Translations under genes and position numbers: made by a program
NCBI GenBank assembly: GCA_963576725.1
Contig: OY755237.1
Span: 54,597,805-54,661,804 of the forward strand
Length of the DNA: 64,000 bases
Direction: 5' to 3'
Source of the DNA: Azorinus chamasolen
Lineage: Eukaryota > Mollusca > Bivalvia > Cardiida > Solecurtidae
The notes under the pieces: model-generated
Told to the model about the DNA's origin: nothing
Seen by the model: the letters and a program-made list of their open reading frames with translations, nothing else
Database searches by the model: none
Part shown: positions 47,479 through 55,921 of the stretch, piece after piece
Position numbering within the stretch: the stretch's first letter is position 1
Layout: each line of letters begins with the position of its first letter

Positions 47479-47631
47479 TATGAGGAGCGTTCAAGTATGA
47501 ATGCAGTTTGTTGCATCTTGTTTACACCATTCTCTATGCAATACATGTACAAAATGTACGTATTTCATGAAAATTGTGGTTGAAAGTGAGATATTGGCCC
47601 ATTTTCATCCATATTTGGATGCCCCTCGTAC
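47479..47631. mobile_element. Mariner-like MITE (about 150 bp)
   Basis: Left end TATGAGGAGCGTTCAAGTAT and right end (reverse) TACGAGGGGCATCCAAATAT agree at most positions over about 24 bp and start with TA. GAGGGGCGTT-type ends are typical of mariners. No coding sequence. Confidence 0.55.
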
Positions 47632-47814
47632 AAACAATAGCACCGCAAGCGGATGCAAATGCTTGTCTTTCGTTATTGTCAAGATGAACATGCATACCAA
47701 AAATGAAGGTTGTAAATGAAAAATTGAAGAAGTTATGGTCAATGTTAAGATTTCGGACAACGCGGACGCCGGGGTTACGACAATAGCTCGTGATTTCTTC
47801 GAAACAGATGAGCT

Positions 47815-47945
47815 GAAAAACAAGCAGGTTTAATGAAGGAGCTTTTTGCATTACTTTTGCCCTGCATTAAATAACCACCTGTTCTCAAAGCCCCCAAAAT
47901 AGACATCTTTCGGGGGCATGTCTAAGAGAGGTTTTACTTAAAATT
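47815..47945. repeat. Family F fragment
   Basis: CAGGTTTAATGAAGGAGCT, 'ccctgcattaaataaccacc', TCTAAGAGAGGTTTTACTT. Confidence 0.5.
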
Positions 47946-48084
47946 TACTGTACTGCCAACTTGGAAGTTGAAACGAAAACTGAAGATAGTATAGATTTTC
48001 TTTATTTTACAAAAAGATCTACATATTATATAACCAGGGCAGAAAATTTAATGAGATTCAGTACAAAAATATAGATGAGTAAAC

Positions 48085-48165
48085 TTCAATACAACTCATA
48101 GATATGGTCATATACAGGAGAGCTTCAATACAACTCATAGATATGGTCATATATAGAAGAGCATA
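48085..48165 (+). repeat. Direct duplication of about 39 bp
   Basis: 'cttcaatacaactcatagat' then 'atggtcatata' occurs twice in a row with few changes. Confidence 0.7.
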
Positions 48166-48339
48166 GCTGTAGACACTGATCGATCAAAATCTCATATTTC
48201 TAAACCAAACCCCATTTTGCTGGTACTCGCTTAGAATTGTCACAGAAAGGCACTTTTAATGAGTACCAAAAAGAGAGGGTATGTATGAATACCAATTGGT
48301 TTAATATTTATGATGGCATATGAACAACAAAAGTTTTGT

Positions 48340-48455
48340 ACTTGGTAAAAACTGAGCAGATCCTGATCAGATGGCTTCTACAGGACCCATATGATCTGGG
48401 TCGACTCTGTTTGCAAAGGTGTTATAAAGCATATTAAATTTTATGGAATAAAGAA
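48340..48455 (-). repeat. MITE A right part
   Basis: GAGCAGATCCTGATCAGATG, gcttctacaggacccata, TTTATGGAATAAAGAATTAA. It abuts E1. Confidence 0.5.
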
Positions 48456-48459
48456 TTAA

Positions 48460-48646
48460 CCCTTTCAGTGTGGGATACAAGTTGCTAATGTCTTTTGCAA
48501 ACAGCGTAGACCCAGATGAGAGGGTTCCTAGAGGAACCCTCTCATCTGTCTACACTGTGTGTGATGTTACAGTTCTTAAAACGCACTGTAAGCTTTGACC
48601 TTGTTGAACTTTGGAATGGTCTATTTGAAAAATAAATATGAAAGGG
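48460..48646. mobile_element. TTAA MITE family E, copy E1
   Basis: TTAA at 48456-48459 and 48647-48650 flanks CCCTTTCAGTGTGGG...ATATGAAAGGG, 187 bp. Inner perfect palindrome GATGAGAGGGTTCCTAGAGG / CCTCTAGGAACCCTCTCATC. Confidence 0.8.
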
Positions 48647-48659
48647 TTAAATATCTACA

Positions 48660-49095
48660 GCTGTGCTGGAGAGAGGAGGAATGGAGTATTGGTCATAAAT
48701 ACACTGAAACATAGACTACATGTAAGACAGGCATGCAAAAAATAGGCCGTGTTTATGTAGATAGAGCAAGGTATTATATTCTAACATAGCCATCTCATAG
48801 GATCAAGGGCATTTACAAACTGTTGATCTAGGTCAATGTAGATCCAGATCAGTAACAACTGGTTCTAACACTGGTCATATGCTAGAGTGGCTGATCTCTG
48901 TCTACATTTTTAATATGTATCTGAGTACCATTGTTCTAATGATGTGACTCAACTTGTTGTTTATATTCCTACTGAGAGTATACATGATACATTTATTAGC
49001 GAATGTTAATCCACAAAAATTCCAACCATTTTTTTTGTATCTCACACATGGTTATTTATCATCATGTTAAAATGCTGTAATATCTTTTTACCCTT
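48660..49095. other. Intergenic sequence without clear feature
   Basis: Nothing beyond a weak 'aggtcaatgtagatccagat' palindrome-like stretch. Confidence 0.35.
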
Positions 49096-49097
49096 TA

Positions 49098-49362
49098 ATC
49101 CATTCCCAAATATTGATGCCTCTATAAAAGTCACTTTTTGAAACCATTGTCATAAATACAGAATTTGCTCCTAGGAAGAAAATGCGATATGCATCACAAT
49201 GGTTCCAAAACAACAATTCTAAAAAAAAGTAGTTTAAAGTCTAGTGTAACGGAGTTCTAACACAGTCTCTCATTGAACCTCAACCTCTTCGAAAACATCT
49301 ACTTTATCACAATGGATATAAAAATACACACAGGCGTCAATATGAAGGAATTAGTCCAGTAA
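49098..49362 (-). repeat. TTAA MITE family B, decayed copy B6
   Basis: TTTAATCCATTCCCAAATATT, GAAACCATTGTCATAAATAC, 'gaacctcaacctcttcgaa', GGCGTCAATATGAAGGAATTA. The palindrome has lost much of its symmetry. Confidence 0.55.
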
Positions 49363-49374
49363 AAAATGGCTTAC

Positions 49375-49736
49375 ATTACTATGTAAAAATGCAGACCCTG
49401 GTTATAGGGCTCTAGGAACCCTCTGGTCTGAATGTACTGTTTGTAAATGCCAGTTAAATTGTTTCTCCCATTCCAAGCTTTAATACTTTACAAATCCTCA
49501 TTACATAAGAATTGTCATTGTTTCATCTCATCATATAAGAATCTCAAGTAAAATTTACTACCACTCTTGTAGTGTTGTTCATTGACACTAGGACTTTCTA
49601 GTACATAATTTATTATATAAACACTGATATGCAATATGATAGGTAAAAATTAAGGTAAAAACACCACAAGACAGTTACAAGACAGTTATATTGAGTGCTG
49701 TTCCATGACACAGTAGAACCTTTCAAAAGCTGTCTC
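49375..49736. other. Palindrome remnant, otherwise nothing
   Basis: A hairpin gggctctaggaaccctctgg with flanking AATGCAGACCCTGG and TGTACTGTTTGTAAATG at 49385-49450 (D/A-type). Positions 49451-49736 hold nothing recognised. Confidence 0.4.
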
Positions 49737-49740
49737 TTAA

Positions 49741-50167
49741 CCCTTTCCATGCTGAATAGGCGAACATGGAAATGCCCATCAGTATTTATTCAGTTTATTC
49801 AAAATGAAATTATTACATTTGTGAAGATGATTTTAAATAAAAAAAATTGTTCAGATCCAGATCAGAGTCTTCCTCTAGCAGCCCTCTAATTTGGGTCTTC
49901 ACAGAGGCTTCCTCTAGCAGCCCTCTAATTTGGGTCTTCACAGAGGCTTCCTCTAGCAGCCCTCTAATTTGGGTCTTCACAGAGGCTTCCTCTAATTTGG
50001 GTCTTCACAGAGGCTTCCTCTAGCAGCCCTCTAATTTGGGTCTTCACAGAGGCTTCCTCTAGCAGCCCTCTAATTTGGGTCTTCACAGAGGCTTCCTCTA
50101 GCAGCCCTCTAATTTGGGTCTTCACTGTTTGCAAATGCCAGTAGGCTTATTTCCAGCATTTAAAGGA
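49741..50167 (+). mobile_element. TTAA MITE family D-like copy with internal minisatellite
   Basis: TTAA at 49737-49740, start CCCTTTCCATGCTGAATAGG, right end CTTATTTCCAGCATTTAAAGG. Its palindrome arm has expanded into the array below. Confidence 0.6.
49862..50125 (+). repeat. 39-bp minisatellite, about 6.5 units
   Basis: Unit CAGAGGCTTCCTCTAGCAGC then CCTCTAATTTGGGTCTTCA. One unit lacks the 11-base CTAGCAGCCCT part. The last unit runs into CTGTTTGCAAATGCC, the normal MITE arm. Confidence 0.9.
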
Positions 50168-50500
50168 TTTTAAAACAAGTGACTGCTTAATGCAGAATGA
50201 AAGTAATGCAGTAACTGTAAGCTATTACTTGAGCTTTCTGCATAACTTCTGTCCTGCAATAAGCTACAAGCTGTTTGACGACCCAGAATTAGCCACTCTC
50301 ATGCTATTAGCATATATATCTGCATGTGCAAATAGTGTAGAGGAGCTGTCTCGTGCCACTACAATTCAATGGCTACAATTGATCCTAACTTCAGCTATTT
50401 AATATTCATGGTGGATGGATTTACATTTGAATATACAGCATGAGAAGGGTTCACACTTATTCTGAGGAGTCATTTTAGAGAGGTTTTACTGTACTAAGCA
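50168..50500. repeat. Family F pieces around unassigned DNA
   Basis: 'acaagtgactgcttaatgca' with 'taagctacaagctgtttga' at 50175-50280, and GAGAGGTTTTACTGTAC at about 50480-50497. Confidence 0.45.
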
Positions 50501-50672
50501 TTGTAGCTGTATCACTCCCTGAAGACTTTCACAAGCAATAAAGACCACGACACACCTTGTCATTACCAGAACTGCCTAGGTCTATACTGGACAATACATC
50601 CTTAAATATCACCAACAATCCACCACTGTGATAGTTTTAAATTTAAAACTAAATACATGTTAGGTACCTTAA

Positions 50673-50904
50673 CCCGTTACTCCATAAATCCACCTTTCTA
50701 TACCTTTGCAAACAGAGTAGACCCAGATCAGACGGCTCTCATAGGAGCCGTCTGGTCAGGGTCTGTTCTGTTTACTTTTGATGTAATACAGATTGGATTC
50801 TACAAGTACTGCCATGGCCAAACATTCCTGTGTTCATGGGCCATTATATCGTATTTTTTTATGCCATTATTTCTTTAATACATGAATATTCATTGAGAAA
50901 AGGG
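50673..50904 (+). mobile_element. TTAA MITE family A, intact copy
   Basis: TTAA at 50669-50672 and 50905-50908 flanks CCCGTTACTCCATAAATCC...CATTGAGAAAAGGG, 232 bp. Near-perfect palindrome gacggctctcataggagccg. Confidence 0.85.
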
Positions 50905-50991
50905 TTAATTACCCTAAGTCTTTGGACACTCAATCACTCCTCTCCATGAGTAAAGCTGAAAATGTCATCATATTTGATGACACTATAATCA

Positions 50992-51195
50992 ACCTTTAGC
51001 CAGTCGGATGAGTGGATACCTATGCAAACAGTTTGGATCCAGATGAGATGCCAAGTAACTCTGCGTCTCATCTGGATCCAAACTGTTTGTCACATTGATT
51101 GCATTTTGGTAGACACATTGATTATAGCTTGAAATTTGAAAATGTAGTTAGTGTAAAAAATTGTAAAAATAATTTGCTCAGCAGGCTAAAGGTTA
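50992..51195. mobile_element. TTAA MITE family C, good copy
   Basis: AACCTTTAGCCAG...CAGGCTAAAGGTTAA ends. Palindrome AACAGTTTGGATCCAGATGA / TCATCTGGATCCAAACTGTT around AGTAACTCTGCG. Confidence 0.75.
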
Positions 51196-51435
51196 AACTG
51201 AAAAGCACCAAGGAGTAGAGTCCTCCATCAAACTGCCCATTCAGAAGTAGTTTGATCTGGGTCTGCATTATTTGCCAAAGTCTATCTGTCCAAATTCTTT
51301 GAGTAATTTGGGCTTAAAAATTATAACACAAACACACAGGTACTTAGACTATGAGGTAATTCTGTGCTAGAATGAAAAGAAATATCAACCATTAGGACAG
51401 TAAGGTTTACATAACATACAAAACACTTTCCATTA
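51196..51435. other. Intergenic sequence without clear feature
   Basis: Nothing recognised except 'tttgatctgggtctgcatta', a short MITE-like piece. Confidence 0.35.
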
Positions 51436-51626
51436 CAGTAAAAACCCTCTAAATCAGACATTCAATCAAGTATAAATAATCTGTCTTGGTGACAGGTGGC
51501 AGCTTAATGCCAGGGGAAAGTCATGCAGAAAGCTCCTCTGCATGAATTTCGCCCTGTAGCCACATGCCTAAAAGTAACTAAATTCTTCTCAACTAGATCT
51601 AATTCTGGTTTAGAGGGGTTTTACTG
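51436..51626. mobile_element. Pogo-like MITE, family F, intact copy
   Basis: TA on each side of CAGTAAAAACCCTCTAAATC...GGTTTAGAGGGGTTTTACTG, 191 bp; inner arms 'gggaaagtcatgcagaaagc' / 'gctcctctgcatgaatttc'. Confidence 0.75.
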
Positions 51627-51859
51627 TACATCTCTTGTCCTTTTAGATCTTCTATTGTGAGTTGGTTGTACGCCATAGTAAATGCTATTGTATAAAACTG
51701 CTACTCAAATATCAATATACATGTAATTGCCTTTATAAATTTCTTGACAATAAAATCACAAAAGAACTGCAATCAGACAAGCCTTGCATTATTATTCCTT
51801 CTGAATACAACAATATCTAATCAGGATCCACACTACCAAACTGATATAGCTTGCTGATT

Positions 51860-52105
51860 CATTATTTCCCTCATAAATATTTATATTAGAAATGACGCAT
51901 ATGACTGTTTGATTATTAACATTTTTTTCACAACCTGGGATCTTTTTACCATGACAGAAACTGGGAATAATATCTATATTACTTCATATTGCAAATAGAG
52001 CAAACCTTGATCAGACAACTCCTACAGGAGCTGTCTCATCTGAGCCTTCCTTATCTGTTTGTAAAGGCGGAAAATGTTGTTATATGGGAGATAGGATTAA
52101 AGCAA
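51860..52105 (-). mobile_element. TTAA MITE family A copy (decayed)
   Basis: TCATTATTTCCCTCATAAATA, GACAGAAACTGGGAATAATA, agacaactcctacaggagct, TATATGGGAGATAGGATTAA. Confidence 0.55.
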
Positions 52106-52270
52106 AAGCATAGACTGAGTTAGACATTGCTTCAGACTGCAACTTACTCTACAACAACAACTGAATTATTAAATTTAGGCTTCTTTGAAAGTAGGTGGCT
52201 ACTTAATGCAGAACATGGGTAATGCAGTAAGCTCTTACGACTTTTGTCCTGCAAGAAGCTATCACCTGCG
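52106..52270. repeat. Family F fragment
   Basis: 'gtaggtggctacttaatgca' and 'ctgcaagaagctatcacctg' are its inner inverted arms; outer ends not found. Confidence 0.45.
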
Positions 52271-52271
52271 T

Positions 52272-52490
52272 TAACCTTTACGTTATAGATACACTGTTCG
52301 GACACCCTTGCTAACAGATTAAACCCAGATCATGTGGCTCTTGTAGCAGTTGTCTGATCAGGGTCTGCTCTGTAATAAAGATATCATTTTGCAGTTTCCC
52401 TTGAACATAATGCCATTATAAAAATGTAGTTGAGTAATATTCATCCAGTCATTATTCCTTGCATGAATATTCATCAGGTAATAAGTACAA
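52272..52490 (+). mobile_element. TTAA MITE family A copy
   Basis: TTAACCTTTACGTTATAGATA start, palindrome atgtggctcttgtagcagtt, 'gtcattattccttgcatgaa', TCATCAGGTAATAAG end. Positions 52491-52749 hold nothing recognised. Confidence 0.55.
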
Positions 52491-52753
52491 GACCAAGAAT
52501 TAAGAGTAGAGATATTTCACTGTATCCTTCCTCACCTGGTCAAAAGATAACAACATGTTGATGTTATTTACTTGTACAGTACATTCATATGCATTTCCTT
52601 TGAATCACTGGGGTGCACTATATATGTTGTAAATTCTTTGAAGACCGTATGACAACAGAGTCAAATGTATGCTGCTTTGCTCTAGAATATTTTATCGGGC
52701 TAAAACCATAGTTTGGATACATCAGTACAAAGTATTACTTCACCTGATATTAA

Positions 52754-52974
52754 CCCATTCCCACATATTAGCATCTTATGATGTGCCTGTAAAAGTCACT
52801 TTTTGAAACCATTCTGATAAATAGAGCATTTTCTCCATAGGAGCAAATGGTCTATTTATCAGAATGGTTTCAAAACTACACAATTCTAAAAATTTCCTTT
52901 TCTCTAGTATATGCTCCTTTTTGGTAGAATTTTTTCAAAGAAGTTAGGTTTGAAAATAGCCTTAGTGGGAATTG
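52754..52974 (-). mobile_element. TTAA MITE family B, copy B7
   Basis: TTAA at 52750-52753 and 52975-52978; CCCATTCCCACATATTAGC start. Palindrome GATAAATAGAGCATTTTCTCC / GGAGCAAATGGTCTATTTATC. Confidence 0.8.
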
Positions 52975-53108
52975 TTAACACAATGCACACAGATTCAGAT
53001 TACAAGCTTGAACTTGCTGATATGTGTAACAAACTCTCTAAATGGCAGACATCTGTGGAAAAGGAGCTCTGTGACATTTACATAGTTAGTTTAGACCTAG
53101 ACCTAGAT

Positions 53109-53204
53109 CATCCATTGATTCAGGGCGAAGCATTTGACCAGGTGTGCCCTGTTTATCATCCATTGATTCAGGGCGAAGCATTTGACCAGGTGTGCCCTGT
53201 TTAT
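53109..53204 (+). repeat. Perfect 48-bp tandem duplication
   Basis: The unit opens CATCCATTGATTCAGGGCG and ends CCTGTTTAT; copies 53109-53156 and 53157-53204 are identical, so the duplication is recent. An open frame over it (52911-53219) has no family resemblance and starts inside MITE B7. Confidence 0.95.
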
Positions 53205-53650
53205 CATCCAGACTCATAAATAGCTGCAGTGTTCTGTATTTTACTGCTGCAAATAGTGCAGAACCCATTCAGACACTACGTTCTATTGCGACAGCTGATC
53301 TGCAAATACACTGCTTGAAATTGCCAGAGTGTCCCTTCTACTTATGACGCAGGGCAACCCAACTTATAAATACAAACATGCATCCAATACAGAAATATAT
53401 ATATCAAATGTTACGTGTAGTATTGCACTTACAGAATTATGATATAAAAATACATGGCCTTATTTAAAAAAGACATCAAAAATGACATTTATCCTGCTAT
53501 AGCAAGTCCAGGATAACTTTTGCAAACAGACTGGATCCAGGATCCAATCCCTAATTACATCTTTGAAAAAAAAGCAGCAAGAAAGTCTATTTGGAAATTA
53601 GAATTATTAGACAAGCTCAAATGTCGAAAATTATCTCTAGCATGCTACAG
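53205..53650. other. Intergenic, decayed fragments
   Basis: A C-type piece TTGCAAACAGACTGGATCCAG near 53520 and a D-type end 'ctctagcatgctacagggtta' near 53635; otherwise nothing. Confidence 0.4.
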
Positions 53651-53654
53651 GGTT

Positions 53655-53888
53655 ACCCTTTACTCCATGAATATTCTGGCAAGAAATAACGACATCATGA
53701 ATATTATCTGAATTGATTTTTTATAAAGGCACTATGAACAAACAAATTTTTTATCCTGACACAAACTGTAGAACCGGATCTTTATTATATCATAACCAAA
53801 TGGAGCAGTCCCTGATAAGATGGTTCCTAGAGGAGTCATCTGATCTGGGTCTTCTCTGTTTGCAAAAGCGTGTTTATGGAGTAAAGGG
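53655..53888 (-). mobile_element. TTAA MITE family A, near-complete copy
   Basis: ACCCTTTACTCCATGAATATT...TTTATGGAGTAAAGGGATAA; palindrome gatggttcctagaggagtca. Confidence 0.75.
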
Positions 53889-54345
53889 ATAACATAATTT
53901 GCAACATTTGCCCTTACACATGCAATTCAATAATCTTTGCATACACACATGATATGTTGCTCTCAAAATAAACCTTCTTTGCCAAGGTCTGCCTTACATT
54001 CCAGAGCTGTGAATTAGGTGCCTACTGACCCAGAGGCCCAGACACATTAAAACATTTTCAAGAAAAGCTCCTTTATTTCTCAGCAAAACCCTATGTTGTG
54101 ACCAATCTTTAGAATTGTCTTGAAGAGTGGTCACAATAAAGTGCTTGGTGGAGAAATTATGACTTCAGTATTTCAATATGCACTTTTATCTATTTGCTGA
54201 TCTATCAATCTATCTACTCTATTTGTTGGTAGTCTTCAGAACTGACTCAGTGAGGTAATGAGTACTAAAATAAGTAGGGTTTTGCTAGATAAATATATAT
54301 ACATGTAAAACTGTACAGTAGATTTTCTATTAAGCATTACTATGT
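53889..54345. repeat. Family G palindromic element in unassigned DNA
   Basis: At 54083-54165 AGCAAAACCCTATGTTGTGA faces TCACAATAAAGTGCTTGGTG with TTTAGAATTGTCTTGAAG in the centre. The rest is unassigned. Confidence 0.5.
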
Positions 54346-54455
54346 GCTGTAGAACTCCTCTAAAGCTACCATGTACTAACAATAGGTGTCTTTTAGACCT
54401 AAAACTATACCTCTTTCTGGTGGTTGCTTTAGGGAGGTTCTATTGTATGTTCGGA
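54346..54455. repeat. Family F, decayed copy
   Basis: GTAGAACTCCTCTAAAGCTA...TTTAGGGAGGTTCTATTGTA. Positions 54456-54745 hold nothing recognised. Confidence 0.45.
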
Positions 54456-54749
54456 ATATTCATGTAAACTGTTTCAACTGTGGAAATAGAAAACACCTTC
54501 CCTAGCTTCTTTGCTGGAGGCATCTTTAGCAAGGGCAAGAAAAGCAAACAGAGGAATTTTGTAGATAAAGAATGCTGACAAATCAAGCAGCTAAAATTAC
54601 CAATGTACTTTAAAATTGCATGACAAATCTGCTATGCTGCGTTTTCCATGTATAAGATAATTAAAAACAAAAATGCCATTGAATGGCTCTTTAAAGCAGG
54701 AAAAGTAACATAAAAACTTAATGTTTTTAAGCATGCACAGTAATCATTT

Positions 54750-54971
54750 ACCTCATGAATATTCATGTAAGAAATACATGTAATGACATCATGAATACAG
54801 TAATTAGATCAATTGTAATAATGACACATGGATGCAGGAATTATTGGCCATGGCAGAACCTCTAGAATCATATCTATATTATATCATAAGCAAACAGAGC
54901 AGATCTTGGTCAGACGGCTCCTTCTACTCTGGGTTTACTCATTTTGCAAAAGCCTATTTATGGAGTAAAGG
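54750..54971 (-). mobile_element. TTAA MITE family A copy
   Basis: TTTACCTCATGAATATTCATG start; GCAAACAGAGCAGATCTTGG; TTATGGAGTAAAGGGTTAA end. Confidence 0.7.
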
Positions 54972-55072
54972 GTTAAAAATATGATCAATAACTCTAATAG
55001 AAATGCGGGGATATGTAATCAAGTTATCCTATGCATTACTAAGACAAAGGTGTTTACTGAAACATCAGTTAA

Positions 55073-55298
55073 CCAGTTTACATATAATCAACGTCTTTTA
55101 CTGCTTTCCAAACAGAGTAGACCCTGATCAGACAGATGTAGGAGCCATCTAATCAGGGTCTGCTCTGTTTGCTTATGACATAATACAGATCTGATTCTAG
55201 AGTTTCTGTCATGGTCTAAAACTCCCTTGTTCTGCATACCATTAGTTCAGTTAATAAATATTCATTATTTCATACATGGATATTCATGGCATAAAGGG
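55073..55298 (+). mobile_element. TTAA MITE family A copy
   Basis: TTAACCAGTTTACATATAATC start, AACAGAGTAGACCCTGATCA, TCATGGCATAAAGGGTTAA end. It lies about 320 bp downstream (transcript sense) of the anoctamin stop. Positions 55303-55621 are likely 3' UTR of that gene. Confidence 0.65.
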
Positions 55299-55621
55299 TT
55301 AAGTTTGTAAACATGAAACTACCAGCGTGTTAGCACCTAGTTTGTATAAAACTGTGATACAGATACTACATGTGGAGATATACGCTCACAATACTAAAAT
55401 ACAGTTGGAAGAACATTAACGGAATTTGTTTTGTCTAAATGACAGACTTGTGGAGAATTTCCATGTAACATTCACTGCTATGATAAACAGCTGGAATAAG
55501 TAAGAACTTTCAAAAAGGCACATAGACTACTTTGCATAACTCGCAACACCTACACCTTTGATCGAAAACATCACAAGTTTTGACATTCAACATTTGAATG
55601 GAACACAACTGTTAAGGACGG

Positions 55622-55921
55622 TTATATTTTCGACACTGACATGTCATCTTCAATAACTGTGTCTGGTTCATTGGGTTTGTCCACGTCTCCTTCTGTCCGA
55701 TGGCGAAGCTCTGATCCATTACTGTTATTCTGCTTCTTCAACTTGCTCATAAAACTTCCCAGAACATTTTCTGAGACTGAATCTCCCCGTGCCTTGATGA
55801 GTTCAGTTTTGATCACAATCTCATTGGCGATGTAAGCTTCACGTCGAATTTGTTTCTTAATCTGGGCAGGGACATCAGGAATCATCCAGGCAATCAGACT
55901 GGTTATCACCACAACAAAGTT
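55622..55921 (-). CDS. Anoctamin last exon (TM10 end, cytoplasmic tail, stop)
   Basis: On the minus strand the acceptor tgttttcag precedes 55921. It encodes [18 protein letters not shown] then a basic helix ([18 protein letters not shown]) and an acidic/polar tail ending DDMSVSKI before a stop at 55622-55624. WMIPDVP marks the end of the last membrane segment in the family. The open frame extends about 70 bp further upstream, but that part is intron. Confidence 0.95.
   Translation of the reverse strand, partial: NFVVVITSLIAWMIPDVPAQIKKQIRREAYIANEIVIKTELIKARGDSVSENVLGSFMSKLKKQNNSNGSELRHRTEGDVDKPNEPDTVIEDDMSVSKI

Noticed and set aside
52911..53219. 102-codon frame between the genes
   Set aside because: Starts inside MITE B7, owes length to a 48-bp duplication, and resembles no family I know.
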